From contig CAZHDY010000004.1 in the NCBI GenBank assembly GCA_964531025.1, positions 62,001 to 126,000 on the forward strand: a stretch of DNA of 64,000 bases, in the 5' to 3' direction. The DNA comes from CALMEC01 sp964531025. GTDB taxonomy: Bacteria > Actinomycetota > Thermoleophilia > Miltoncostaeales > Miltoncostaeaceae. Position numbers and translations under genes: made by a program. This document shows positions 18,997 to 28,094 of this stretch, piece after piece; position 1 is the stretch's first letter; each line of letters starts with the position of its first letter. A model generated the notes under the pieces. That model was not told the origin of the DNA. It was given only the letters and a program-made list of their open reading frames with translations, and searched no databases.

Positions 18997-19494
18997 ATGG
19001 GTCGGGCGTTCACCATCCGGTCGGCGCGCCCCGACGATGCCAGCGCCATTGCCCATGTGAACGTGCAGAGCTGGCGGGAGACCTACCGAGGGCTCATGCC
19101 CGACGCACGGCTCGACGACCCGGGCTTTCTGACGGCCCGTGAGCGCTTCTGGAGCATGGCGCTGACCGACGAGCGCTACCGGGACAACCGCGTGGCGGTC
19201 GCCGAACGCACCGGCAAGCTGATCGGGATCGCCATGTCGGGACCGCCTCTGGATGACGACGCCACCTGGACGCGACAGCTGTACGTGCTCTACGTACTTG
19301 CCGCCGAACACGGCACGGGCGCCGGCCTGGCGCTGATGGAGATGGTGGTCGATCCGCAGGAGTCCGTCGCTCTCTGGGTGGCGGATCCGAACCCCAGGGC
19401 GCAGGCCTTCTACCGAAAGAACGGATTCGTCGAAGACGGATCCACCCAGACCGACCACGGGGTGCGGGAGATCCGAATGACGCGCTCGTCATGA
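18997..19494 (+). CDS. GNAT-family N-acetyltransferase
   Basis: This 165-residue protein has GNAT features: FTIRSARPDDASAIAHVN at the start, LYVLAAEHGTGAGLALME as the acetyl-CoA-binding A motif (Q/RxxGxG/A-like), and NPRAQAFYRKNGFVEDG as the B motif. It transfers an acetyl group from acetyl-CoA to an amine that is not identifiable. AGGAG lies just before the ATG. It is divergent from the short AraC gene. Confidence 0.9.
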   Translation: MGRAFTIRSARPDDASAIAHVNVQSWRETYRGLMPDARLDDPGFLTARERFWSMALTDERYRDNRVAVAERTGKLIGIAMSGPPLDDDATWTRQLYVLYVLAAEHGTGAGLALMEMVVDPQESVALWVADPNPRAQAFYRKNGFVEDGSTQTDHGVREIRMTRSS

Positions 19495-19522
19495 CACGGC
19501 CGGCCTCGACAGGCGGACGAGG

Positions 19523-20650
19523 TCACCAGACGGTGTAGGCCCTGGGCGACCCGTCGGGCCCGGGAACGGTCAGTCTGCTCCCCGCCTTCACCTGGAAGAA
19601 CGGTGTGGTCGTGAACCGGAGGTCTCCGTCCTGGGTCGGCACGATGATGAGCCCCTCGCGGCTCCCGCCGACGCCACGGCGACTGATCATCCAACCTCCC
19701 GACTCGACAAGGTGAACCCTCGGGCCACAGCCCACCGTCCCGCCACCGGAGGCCGTGAAGGAGACGTAGCACGAATCCCCGGTCGCACGTTGCGTCGCGG
19801 AGACGAACCGTTCGCCCCTGATCCGGCCAAGAACCTGACTCCTGTCGAAATCCATCCCCCCGGTCACCGTCTTCGGGAGCGTCAACCGCTGTCCCTCGAC
19901 CACGACGTCAACGGTGTTCGGAGTGGACGGCGTGACTCCCCTCGAGACGCTCGTCGCGGGTGCCAGTTCCTCCGCCGCGTTCATCCGCGCCTCAGCCACA
20001 CAGGTCGTGACAACGGCCGGTGGGGCATCAACAGCGTCGCCCCACACAACCTTGGGACCTCCACCTCCCATCTGACGAGCGACGCAGCCCCGCATCGCGT
20101 TGACCGCCGCAGCTTCGCTCCTTTTCGCACGGCGATAGTCGCCGGATCCCGCGAAGTCCGCGGCAGCCGTCAACTCGTCACGGCAGTTCGCCTGTGCACG
20201 AAGCTCTGGATCGTCAAACCCCGAGTTGCTCCCATAGGTGCGGGCATCCACCGGCGCCCCGTACTTCGCCATACAGCGTTCGACAGCGGATGTGAGCTCC
20301 GTCTCTCGAATGGCAACCACTGTGGCGACAGAGATGCGACCGTCGTCGTCCACAATGGCGACGAGCGTCTCCGGTGGCTGGGGCGGAGGTGAGGGGTCTT
20401 CAAGGATCCGTGCAGGATCATCCGCAGGACGTGGCCGTTCGGCGGTGCTTGACGATCGCAGGATCGAACCCGCGACGAGGGCGAACACAGCCCCGGCCAC
20501 GGTCACGACGGCGGCTCCAACGACCCAGATCCGGCGCGGTCGTGGCGTCGATCGGGCAACAACCGCCCGCCAGTCGCCCGCCCATCCATCTCGTGGGACG
20601 TAGCGGTCCAGGGCCTCACCGATCATCGGGTCTCGTGTCGTGTCATCCAT
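19523..20650 (-). CDS. Anti-sigma-factor-like membrane protein
   Basis: This 375-residue protein has one membrane segment (about 43-64, WVVGAAVVTVAGAVFALVAG) after a short cytosolic N-terminus and a large outside domain. Its start overlaps the end of the ECF sigma gene, the usual place for a cognate anti-sigma factor. The N-terminal part lacks an obvious HxxxCxxC zinc motif, so the anti-sigma role is inferred from context only. GTG 20659 is an alternative start. Confidence 0.65.
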   Translation of the reverse strand: MDDTTRDPMIGEALDRYVPRDGWAGDWRAVVARSTPRPRRIWVVGAAVVTVAGAVFALVAGSILRSSSTAERPRPADDPARILEDPSPPPQPPETLVAIVDDDGRISVATVVAIRETELTSAVERCMAKYGAPVDARTYGSNSGFDDPELRAQANCRDELTAAADFAGSGDYRRAKRSEAAAVNAMRGCVARQMGGGGPKVVWGDAVDAPPAVVTTCVAEARMNAAEELAPATSVSRGVTPSTPNTVDVVVEGQRLTLPKTVTGGMDFDRSQVLGRIRGERFVSATQRATGDSCYVSFTASGGGTVGCGPRVHLVESGGWMISRRGVGGSREGLIIVPTQDGDLRFTTTPFFQVKAGSRLTVPGPDGSPRAYTVW

Positions 20651-21185
20651 CTCGATCACCGTCGTTGTCGAGGGCCTCGCGAAGGGCGGCCTGCGCCTGG
20701 TGGAGGGTGGCGCCCACGGTACCCGGCGCGATGTCCAGGAGCTCCGCGATCTGCGCGTTCGTCAGATCGCCGTAGTACTTCAGAAAGAGCACCGTCCGCT
20801 GCCGCTCTGGCAATCGTCGGACCCGTGCTCGCATGTCGGGGTCGATCTCGGGAGCCGCAGGAGCCGCGATACCCGGCTCATCGGGGAGTCGCAGCAGCCG
20901 CCGACGCGATCGCCGCCGGTGCTCGCGTCGCGTCTCGTTGATGAGAATCGACCAGACCCAGCTCTCCAGGGCCTGGGCATCACGCACGGAGTCGAGCCGC
21001 TGCAACGCGATCACGAACGCGTCGTTGACGGCGTCCTCACCGGCCGCCCCATCCCCCAACCGGGCGGCGGCGAAGCGGGCCATCCGGGTGAACCGATCCG
21101 CGTAGACAGCACGGAGCGACGCCCGCAGATCGGGCTCGCTGGGAGCCATGGCCGGCTCATGGTCGTCTCGGGTCACTGACTCCAT
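20643..21185 (-). CDS. ECF-type RNA polymerase sigma factor
   Basis: This 180-residue protein has sigma region 2 (GEDAVNDAFVIALQRLD, then ESWVWSILINETRREHRRR) and region 4 (LPERQRTVLFLKYYGDLTNAQIAELL). It directs RNA polymerase to a small regulon, probably under control of the membrane protein encoded immediately downstream and overlapping it by eight bases. Confidence 0.92.
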   Translation of the reverse strand: MESVTRDDHEPAMAPSEPDLRASLRAVYADRFTRMARFAAARLGDGAAGEDAVNDAFVIALQRLDSVRDAQALESWVWSILINETRREHRRRSRRRLLRLPDEPGIAAPAAPEIDPDMRARVRRLPERQRTVLFLKYYGDLTNAQIAELLDIAPGTVGATLHQAQAALREALDNDGDRDG

Positions 21186-21302
21186 CGACCATAGGATGCG
21201 CGAGAGGGCCGGGACTATTTAGTGCTGGGGCAAACCCGGGTCGTCCCGAGGTCGGGCCTGGCCGACGAGCCGATACAGCCAAGGAGGTGCACCCACGTGC
21301 GT

Positions 21303-21686
21303 TCAGCGACGCACGACTACCATGGTGCAGTTCGGGCCCGGCGCCTGCGCAAGGCGGGCATCCGACGTGACGAGTGGCGCGCCCATGACCTCGGCAAGCG
21401 CTACGTATGTGGCGTCATAGGCCGTCACGTTTTCGCGCAGTTCCCAGATACGACCGAGAAGATCCGTGACACCGATACGCTCGACCCCCATATGTCCCCA
21501 TGCCGTGATGGCCCGCGCGGCGAGGGCGACATCGATCTCATTTCGCTGGACCTGTCTCCGTAGCGAGTGCATGATCTCGGCATCGATGAGGTGAGGACAG
21601 ACGAGCGTCTCCTGACTGAGCATGGCTCGCGCATCTCCGTCCTCCAACAGCGCGAGAACCGCCGCTGAAGCATCGACGACGATCAC
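21303..21686 (-). CDS. vapC: VapC-type PIN-domain toxin
   Basis: This 127-residue PIN-domain RNase has the acidic set of the family: D5 in MIVVDASAAV, the DAE of LIDAEIMHSLRRQ, D in YDATYVALAE and D in VTSDARLA. VapC toxins cut tRNA or rRNA when not bound by VapB. The GTG start at 21684-21686 overlaps the VapB stop (GTGA), giving translational coupling. Confidence 0.93.
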   Translation of the reverse strand: MIVVDASAAVLALLEDGDARAMLSQETLVCPHLIDAEIMHSLRRQVQRNEIDVALAARAITAWGHMGVERIGVTDLLGRIWELRENVTAYDATYVALAEVMGAPLVTSDARLAQAPGPNCTMVVVRR

Positions 21687-21904
21687 CGCTCGGCTCGGCC
21701 CTCGTCGAGAGCCCGAACGATCGAATCAGCTGTCACTCCGGCAGAGGGCAGACTGGCCAGGATCGCGGCGTTGTCGGCACGACGCGAGAGGGACGAGAGT
21801 TCGCGTGTCGCGAATGCCGAGACTGACATCCCTTCTCGTGCAGCCAACCGCTCGAGCCTCTCTGACACGTCGTCCGGGACATTTCGCAGATAGAGTGTCT
21901 TCAT
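21683..21904 (-). CDS. vapB: VapB-type ribbon-helix-helix antitoxin
   Basis: This 73-residue protein has a ribbon-helix-helix N-terminus, MKTLYLRNVPDDVSERLERL, and a C-terminal tail that would cover the toxin site. ATG at 21902-21904 is the natural start; the longer open frame upstream is in the opposite sense of a real gene. TAGCATTGCGCTAGCG just upstream (about 21916-21931) contains the repeated CTAGC/GCTAG and could be its own operator. Confidence 0.9.
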   Translation of the reverse strand: MKTLYLRNVPDDVSERLERLAAREGMSVSAFATRELSSLSRRADNAAILASLPSAGVTADSIVRALDEGRAER

Positions 21905-21972
21905 GTCGCATAATGCTAGCATTGCGCTAGCGTTTGTCGAGCAAGGGTCCTCGCGTTGAACAGTGACCCGCG

Positions 21973-24900
21973 CTAGAGCGACGCAGAATCCTCCACCAGC
22001 CGCAGGAACGCGCCCAGTCGCTCCAGCCCGCCGATGCTCGTGGGCATGCTGTCCAGAAGCGCGGGGCTGTGGACCACGAACGTCGCCCACTGCGCGCGCG
22101 AGATCGCCACGTTGAGACGCTGACGGTCGAGCAGGAAGTCGATCCCCCGCGGCACGTCCTGCGCACTGGATGCCGTCATCGACATCACGGCGATGGGCGC
22201 TTCGCGCCCCTGGAAGCGGTCCACGGTCCCGACCTGCGTGTCGGTGAAGCCGGCCTCGTCCAGCCGGCGTCGAATCTCGGCGACCTGGGCGTTGTAGGGG
22301 GCGACCACGATGAGGTCGTCGGGGGCGACGGGACGAGGATCGGCGTCCGAATCGTCGGCCCACGTCGAATCCAGGGCGCAGCGCACGATGTCGACGACCG
22401 TCGCAGCCTCTTCCTCCGAGACGACGCTGTTGCCCGCGTGGTCGACGACGAACGGGTGCAGCCCCGGCTTGATGCCCACCAGCGACCGGACGTCGGTGAC
22501 GTCCTGTTTCGCGAACAGGCGCCCGTCATACGCCAGGTCGGACACATGCCGGGTGAGGTGGCTGTGCATCCGCCACGAACGGCTGAGGAAGTAGCCGAGA
22601 TCGGGCGGCATCGTGTGATGGCCCTGAACGAGCCACTCGAGCGCCGAGGTCCCGACGGGCTCGGGATGGCTCCCCTTGCTCACCTGCGGCAGCTGCTGGG
22701 GATCGCCGAGAAGGAGCAGCCGGGAGGCCGCACGCGAGGCCGCGATCGTGTGGGCCAACGAGAACTGACCGGCCTCGTCGATGACAAGAAGATCGAGCCC
22801 TCGTACCTTGGGGCTCGCAAAGGTCCAGGCGGTACCGCCGAGGACCCGGCCACCATCCTCGGCCACGAACGGGGCCGGGTCGTCGATCGATGTCCAGGCC
22901 GTATCGGCGGCGGCGTCCTTCGGCTTCTTCCCTACGCGGTCAGGTGAGACGCCGGCCTTGACGACCGAATCGAGGAAGTTCTCGGCGACCGAGTGGGACT
23001 GTCCGACGACGCCGACCTTCCATCCGCGCTCCACAAGCCGGGCGACGGCACGCGAGCCGACGTGCGTCTTCCCCGTTCCCGGTGGTCCCTGCACCGCGAC
23101 GTACGAATCGTCGAGGGCCTCCAGGGCCTCAACCAGAATCGTCTCATCGACATTTTCGACGGACGACGCATCGAAGACACCGTCCTTCAGACGTGACGGC
23201 CGACGGGCCAGGATGTCGCAGGCCGCGTCACGCGGAAGAACCCGGGGCATCGCGACGCGAACCTGTTCGGCCAACTCGCCGACCGCATCCTCCAGCGGTT
23301 TCGTCCCGAAGTAGCTGTACTCGAACACTGCCATCGGACATTGCGGGAATGCCTCCCATCCGGTGGCCGTCTTCTCCTCGACGTCCACCAACGATCGGCC
23401 GTCGTCCCGCAGGGAGATGGCGGTGATGACGGCGTTGTGGCCGATGACCCTCAGCTCTCCCGGGCCCCGCTCGATGAAGGGCGGGACATCCTCGTAGATG
23501 CACTTGCACTTGACGCCCGGTTTCAGATTCGTTCCGACGTCGAGCTCACCGACGAACCGGATGGTGCGTGTGAATGTGCGCGCCCGCGGCGTGGCCTTCG
23601 CCCAGTCCTCCACGACCTCCACCGGCTCCGCCGCGACGAGGGTCCCCCGCGAGCCCAGCCACTCGTCCACCGGGGATACGCAGCGGTCGAAGTACTCCCA
23701 CCACATCGGCTTGTCCTCGCGCCGGTAGAAACCGAGTGCGGCCGCCAGCAGCGCAACCCCCTGTTCCTCCGCCGACCGTTCGCCGCGTTCCTCGGGGATG
23801 CCGACGAGCAGATCGTCGGCGACGCCCTGGAGCTCGCTCAGCTTCGACGGGTTGTCCGTCTCGTCCGATCCGGTGACGGCGTCGGTCGGGGTCGTATCGA
23901 ACGCCCGCTCCAACTCCACATCCACCTGTGACAGCAGCCAGTCGCGCAGACGCCACGTCGATACACAGTCGTACCGGTTGTAGTCACCGATATCGTCGAG
24001 AAGACGCGCGGCGTCCGCATCGTCTCCCGCCTCGCGCGCCGCGCAGAAGCGGTGGTACTGGACCACGGAGTCGAGCCCGTCCGTCACGCCCTCCGCCGAC
24101 CTCAGCTCGTCTCCCATGTAGAGGGGCTCGAGCTTCTTGATGCTGTACGACGGCTGGGCCACCCGGATCGACTGGCGCACGGTCGCGTAGAGGTCGACGA
24201 ACACGCCCGCGCGCAGGAGGTCGTCCAGCTGATCCTCGCCGAGGCCGTGCCGCACCGTGAGGCGCTTCAGCGCCGACGTCTCGTACGGTGCGTAGTGATA
24301 GATGTGCAGGCCGGGATGAGCGACGCGGCGCTCGTCCACGTAGTCGAGGAACCTCCGCAGCGCCTCCTTCTCCTCCGCGCGATCGTGCGCCCAGAAGGGG
24401 ATGAACCGGCCATCCGGCGCGTCGAGGTCGACGATGCCGAACAGGTACTCGAGACCGTCGGCCACGCCGTCGGGAGTCGCCCAGAGCGGGTCGCCCTCGA
24501 AGTCGAAGAACACGTCACCGGGATCGGGGGCTGGAAGAGCCCGGATGGTGGCCGGGTCGAACACCTCGTGCGGAATCGTTCCGTCACCTGCGCGGCGTCC
24601 TCTGTCCTGGATCTCGGCCTGTGCCTGCAGGCGGGACCACATGCGCAGCGATACTCCCGGAACCGGCTCCGACGCGGCCGCGAGCTCGGGGAGCGTGACG
24701 ATGCCGGCCTGTCGCAGGAGCAGCCGATGGGGACGACCGAGACCGGCCACCTGCAGCACATCGTCATGTTCGGCGATCGCGACCTCACAGTGCGCGCACG
24801 CGCCGCAGATCGAATGACGCTCATCACCCCACGCCACGGCGGTTCCCCCGTCGAGGTGGTCGTTGAGAGCCCTCTCCAACGCGCTGCGACGGCGCCGGTA

Positions 24901-25500
24901 GACGGGGATGACGTCGTCGAGCATCTGCGTGTGGACAGACCGGTCGCCCAATCGCAGGTACCCGTGGCGTGTGCGTGGGACCCCGATCGTGTCCAGGCCG
25001 TCGGCGTATGCGGCGATCTGAAGAAGGGCCTCGACGCGCGCGCTGCGAGCGAGCTTCACATCCCACACCGCGTACGCGTCGCCCTCGAGGACGATGAAGT
25101 CGGCGAAGCCACCGAACGAGCCGTCGAAGAATGCCGCCTGCCCCACCACATTCGGCGCATCCGCTTCGGTCAGAAGGCTCCGAGTCGCCTCCGCGGCCTC
25201 GGAGAGCCCGGCGCGGGTGTACGGCGTGGGACGCGCCACGGTGACGAGCTGTCGCCCCTCCTCCGTGAGACGCCTGGCCTCCCGTGCTTCGTGGTCGTCA
25301 CCGAGCCGCGCGATGGTCTCGGCGAGCGGGTCCTCGTCGACCTCCACCGGGGGTGCCCAACCCAGCCGGATGTCGATCGACCGTAGCCAGCCGTATGCAC
25401 ATCCCGCCGATGCGACGAGGTCGCTCGGGCTGAGGACGAAGCGGCCGCCCTCCTCGATCAGCGCGATGACGTCACCCCACCCGCAACGGATCCGAGGCAA
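21973..25500 (-). CDS. Fusion of RecB-like nuclease, RNase H-like exonuclease and SF1 helicase
   Basis: This 1175-residue protein combines three units. Residues about 30-170 form a RecB-type nuclease (GGFADFI, VWDVKLARS with D147/K149, QIAAYADG). Near 335, DVFFDFEGDPLW opens a DEDD/RNase H-like exonuclease (TM0106-type). From about 800 there is a superfamily 1 helicase of the Upf1/Dna2 group: GPPGTGKT, DEAGQ, GDPQQLPQV, DRFQGRE and NVAISRAQ. It probably resects or repairs DNA; a defence role is possible. A TTG at 25500 is the only start that keeps the full N-terminus. Confidence 0.9.
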   Translation of the reverse strand: MPRIRCGWGDVIALIEEGGRFVLSPSDLVASAGCAYGWLRSIDIRLGWAPPVEVDEDPLAETIARLGDDHEAREARRLTEEGRQLVTVARPTPYTRAGLSEAAEATRSLLTEADAPNVVGQAAFFDGSFGGFADFIVLEGDAYAVWDVKLARSARVEALLQIAAYADGLDTIGVPRTRHGYLRLGDRSVHTQMLDDVIPVYRRRRSALERALNDHLDGGTAVAWGDERHSICGACAHCEVAIAEHDDVLQVAGLGRPHRLLLRQAGIVTLPELAAASEPVPGVSLRMWSRLQAQAEIQDRGRRAGDGTIPHEVFDPATIRALPAPDPGDVFFDFEGDPLWATPDGVADGLEYLFGIVDLDAPDGRFIPFWAHDRAEEKEALRRFLDYVDERRVAHPGLHIYHYAPYETSALKRLTVRHGLGEDQLDDLLRAGVFVDLYATVRQSIRVAQPSYSIKKLEPLYMGDELRSAEGVTDGLDSVVQYHRFCAAREAGDDADAARLLDDIGDYNRYDCVSTWRLRDWLLSQVDVELERAFDTTPTDAVTGSDETDNPSKLSELQGVADDLLVGIPEERGERSAEEQGVALLAAALGFYRREDKPMWWEYFDRCVSPVDEWLGSRGTLVAAEPVEVVEDWAKATPRARTFTRTIRFVGELDVGTNLKPGVKCKCIYEDVPPFIERGPGELRVIGHNAVITAISLRDDGRSLVDVEEKTATGWEAFPQCPMAVFEYSYFGTKPLEDAVGELAEQVRVAMPRVLPRDAACDILARRPSRLKDGVFDASSVENVDETILVEALEALDDSYVAVQGPPGTGKTHVGSRAVARLVERGWKVGVVGQSHSVAENFLDSVVKAGVSPDRVGKKPKDAAADTAWTSIDDPAPFVAEDGGRVLGGTAWTFASPKVRGLDLLVIDEAGQFSLAHTIAASRAASRLLLLGDPQQLPQVSKGSHPEPVGTSALEWLVQGHHTMPPDLGYFLSRSWRMHSHLTRHVSDLAYDGRLFAKQDVTDVRSLVGIKPGLHPFVVDHAGNSVVSEEEAATVVDIVRCALDSTWADDSDADPRPVAPDDLIVVAPYNAQVAEIRRRLDEAGFTDTQVGTVDRFQGREAPIAVMSMTASSAQDVPRGIDFLLDRQRLNVAISRAQWATFVVHSPALLDSMPTSIGGLERLGAFLRLVEDSASL

Positions 25501-25634
25501 CGCTCACCGTGCGAGCAGCGGAAGGCAACAGCGGGAGGCGGGACCCTGAGCATGTCGACGATGGTACCCGCGTGAAGCGACGGCACCGAAAACACCGACC
25601 AGCAGCGGCTTCCTCGGAAGCCACGGACCCTCGG

Positions 25635-25985
25635 CTACGAGGTAGCGGGGTTCTCCTCGGCCGCCTGGGCGCGCGATCCGTCCAGCCAGCCGCGCTTCGC
25701 CCAGACGCGCTCGACGACGATGGTCACGAGTGGGGGCACCGCGGCGGCCAGGGCGATGATGGTGGCGCCACCGTCCCAGCGGAGCTTCTTCGCCGCGAGG
25801 AACGTGACGGCGATGTAGAGCAGGAACGCCCCACCGTGAATGGGACCGAAGATCTTGACACCGGCTTCCGTGGTGTCGGTGACGTACTTCAGGAACATGC
25901 CGGTGAGGAGCCCCAACCAGGTGAGTGCCTCGAACACCGCCACCACCGCGAAAAGCCGACCAACGCCTGACGTCCTTGCTGCCAC
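25635..25985 (-). CDS. DUF3817-family small membrane protein
   Basis: This 116-residue protein has about three membrane segments: RLFAVVAVFEALTWLGLLTG, GGAFLLYIAVTFLAAKKL and IIALAAAVPPLVTIVVERVW. The pattern FEALTWLGLL...GPIHGGAF is typical of DUF3817, widespread in actinobacteria and of unknown role. It starts with GTG behind AAAGGGAA. The 134 bases upstream of the nuclease-helicase gene (25501-25634) hold no clear feature. Confidence 0.85.
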   Translation of the reverse strand: MAARTSGVGRLFAVVAVFEALTWLGLLTGMFLKYVTDTTEAGVKIFGPIHGGAFLLYIAVTFLAAKKLRWDGGATIIALAAAVPPLVTIVVERVWAKRGWLDGSRAQAAEENPATS

Positions 25986-26021
25986 GGTTCCCTTTCGTCG
26001 TCGTCGACCCTTCGGATCGAC

Positions 26022-26618
26022 TCATGCCCCATCGTTCTCGGCGACCACCCTCGCCCCGGTGGCGACATAGGCCTTTCCGCGCCGAGACAACTCGTAGCCC
26101 GTCGGAAGACTCGTGGTGAGACCGAGTTCCTTCAAGTGGCGAATACGCCTCTTGAGGGAGTCCTTCGTCATGGAGAGCTCCGCGGCGAGTTCGCCCGACA
26201 CCACCCCGGGACGGCGCGCGATGGCCGCGAGGACCGGCCGGGTCCACGGCGTACGGCGATCCAACGAAGCGAGCCGGGCATCGATCCGGGCGATCTCGTC
26301 GGCAGCCAGCGCGTCGTCGTCGGCCAGCCGGTGTCGCTCGTCGGGACCTGCCCACGACAGCCCGATGCGATAGACCGGATCGCCGCGAGCGCCGCGGAAC
26401 GTGGCGATGAGGGCGGTACGGTCGGGGTACCCCGCCGCCCGCGCGTCCTCGTCGGTGAGGGACGTACCGGTGACGTCATCCACCGAGTCGACGCGAATGA
26501 CCCCGGCGACGGAGCGGAAGATGGATCCGGGCGAGACCCGCGACCGCGCCCACCTCCGGTAGGCGACGGTAACGTCACCGCGAGCAACGGCCTGCGCGAT
26601 GGAGACCGTCAGGAGCAC
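26022..26618 (-). CDS. ASCH-like domain fused to a winged-helix domain
   Basis: This is a 198-residue protein. The N-terminal half (VTVAYRRWARSRVSPGSIF, AGVIRVDSVDDV, DPVYRIGLSWAGPDER) matches the pattern of ASCH/PUA-like RNA-binding domains. The C-terminal half (ARRPGVVSGELAAELSMTKD then LKRRIRHLKELGLTTSL) is a winged helix. It could be an RNA- or ligand-sensing regulator. GTG at 26616-26618 is chosen because upstream residues of the longer frame do not fit the domain; this start is uncertain. Confidence 0.72.
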   Translation of the reverse strand: MLLTVSIAQAVARGDVTVAYRRWARSRVSPGSIFRSVAGVIRVDSVDDVTGTSLTDEDARAAGYPDRTALIATFRGARGDPVYRIGLSWAGPDERHRLADDDALAADEIARIDARLASLDRRTPWTRPVLAAIARRPGVVSGELAAELSMTKDSLKRRIRHLKELGLTTSLPTGYELSRRGKAYVATGARVVAENDGA

Positions 26619-26658
26619 GAGACGAGACGCCCCCGCAATCGGAGGGCGCCGATCACGA

Positions 26659-27111
26659 TCACAATGGAGGGTCGATCCGGGCCACGACAGTGCCCGACAT
26701 TTTGTCCTGCCAGGTCTGACGGCCGCGGTCCCACAGCATCCACGCGCACCCCAGACCGGCGGGAACGATCGCCAGGATTCGTCCGACCCATCGCAAAAGG
26801 GCGCGGGGGTAGCCGATGCTGTCGCGTCCGCCGAGGTCGACGACGTGCAGCCCCATCCACCGTTTGCCCAGTGTCTGCCCACCCGGACGCCCCTCGAAGT
26901 AGGTGAAGTACGCGGCCGACGCCGCGAGACCGGCGATCTGCGAGGCCAGGTCACCGGCGACCGCCCAGGCGATCACGTTCACCACGAACACCAGCACACA
27001 GTCCGCGAGGAACGCCACGGCCCTCCGTGAGAACTCGTCGATGCGGGAGGTGGGCACCGGGGTCGGGACCGCTTCCTCCTCGGGCACGGGTTTCGCGGGG
27101 CGATCGTCCAT
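26659..27111 (-). CDS. RDD-family membrane protein
   Basis: This 150-residue protein has an acidic, Pro-rich N-terminus, then the RDD pattern: RAVAFLADCVLVFVVNVIAW, TYFEGRPGGQTLGKRWMGLHV, and a third membrane segment ILAIVPAGLGCAWMLW. RDD proteins are small inner-membrane proteins of mostly unknown or transport function. The frame stays open about 40 residues upstream of ATG 27111 without a standard start; a CTG with GGAGG six bases before it (near 27241) could add an acidic extension. Confidence 0.85.
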   Translation of the reverse strand: MDDRPAKPVPEEEAVPTPVPTSRIDEFSRRAVAFLADCVLVFVVNVIAWAVAGDLASQIAGLAASAAYFTYFEGRPGGQTLGKRWMGLHVVDLGGRDSIGYPRALLRWVGRILAIVPAGLGCAWMLWDRGRQTWQDKMSGTVVARIDPPL

Positions 27112-27360
27112 GGGTGGAGTGAGTTCGCTCCCCGTGTCCGGCTCCCTCTCGCCCGGCCGCCCCTCCCACGTGAGATCGTCCTCGAACTCAAGGAACGGTT
27201 CGGGCTCCTGCTGGTGGGGCGATGTGCTCAGACGAGACCTCCGGGGGTCGACGGACGTGGCGCGGGGGACGGACCCACGCGTCCCATTCCGAGTCGCCTA
27301 AGGGTACTCCCACATGCGCCCGGCGTCCCACCATCCGGCGCTTCTGGCAACCTTCCCTGC

Positions 27361-27819
27361 GTGCGCGTCTCCGCCAAAGCCGACTACGCCGTTCGCGCCA
27401 TGGTCCAACTGGTCGGTACGGACCCGACCTCGCCACGCAAGGGCGACGTCGTCGCGACGGCGCAGGGGATCCCCCTGAAGTTCCTGGAGAACATCCTCGC
27501 GGACCTCCGCCACGCCGGGCTCGTCGGCAGCCGACGGGGGCAGGAGGGCGGCTACTGGCTGGCACGGCCGGCCAACGAGATCTCGGTGGCCGACGTCATC
27601 CGCGCGGTGGAAGGACCACTGGCGTCCGTGCGCGGGGAGCCGCCCGAGGTGACCACCTACTCGGGACCGGCCGAGCCTCTCCAGCGGGTCTGGATCGCGC
27701 TCCGCACCAGCCTGCGGCGGGTGGTCGAGGTCGTGACGATCGCCGATATCGCCGCGGACAAGTTGCCGGCGGGGATCCGGAAGCTGGCCGACGAGCCGGA
27801 GTCCTGGACGACCCGCTGA
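27361..27819 (+). CDS. Rrf2-family transcriptional regulator
   Basis: This 152-residue protein has the Rrf2 start VRVSAKADYAVRAMVQL, LKFLENILADLRHAGLVGSRRG for the recognition helix, and GGYWLARPANEISVADVI for the wing. The cysteine cluster that binds Fe-S in IscR/NsrR types is absent, so it is probably not an iron-sulfur sensor. GTG 27361 is chosen because the family begins here; the frame is open back to 27214. Confidence 0.88.
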   Translation: MRVSAKADYAVRAMVQLVGTDPTSPRKGDVVATAQGIPLKFLENILADLRHAGLVGSRRGQEGGYWLARPANEISVADVIRAVEGPLASVRGEPPEVTTYSGPAEPLQRVWIALRTSLRRVVEVVTIADIAADKLPAGIRKLADEPESWTTR

Positions 27820-27833
27820 CCGCCATCGTCTGA

Positions 27834-27853
27834 GGTTCATCGCGGTTCGTCGC
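27834..27853 (+). promoter_or_regulatory. Tandem 10-bp repeat, possible PHO box
   Basis: GGTTCATCGC and GGTTCGTCGC lie head to tail with one mismatch, about 240 bases before the alkaline phosphatase start. Actinobacterial PhoP sites are direct repeats of a GTTCA-like unit, so this could respond to phosphate limitation. The distance to the gene is long and the spacing is 10 rather than 11 bp, so the call is weak. I saw no other clear signal in 27820-28094. Confidence 0.3.
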
Positions 27854-28094
27854 GCCGGAAGCTGATGACACGTGTCGGCAGGCGCGTTCCGACGGGGTGG
27901 ATGGCGCCTGGCACCGGCCACCCCGTTGACACCACGGGAACGCTTCGCATCTGGGAGTCATTCCTACATCTGCAGGCCATTTTCAAGCCACGACACAGGA
28001 TCGAAACCCACCCGTGACACGAACGACCACCACGGCGGTGGGCGTTTGACAAAGGGTCCGAGGCACAGCAACTCACCCCTCAGAGGAGGATGCC

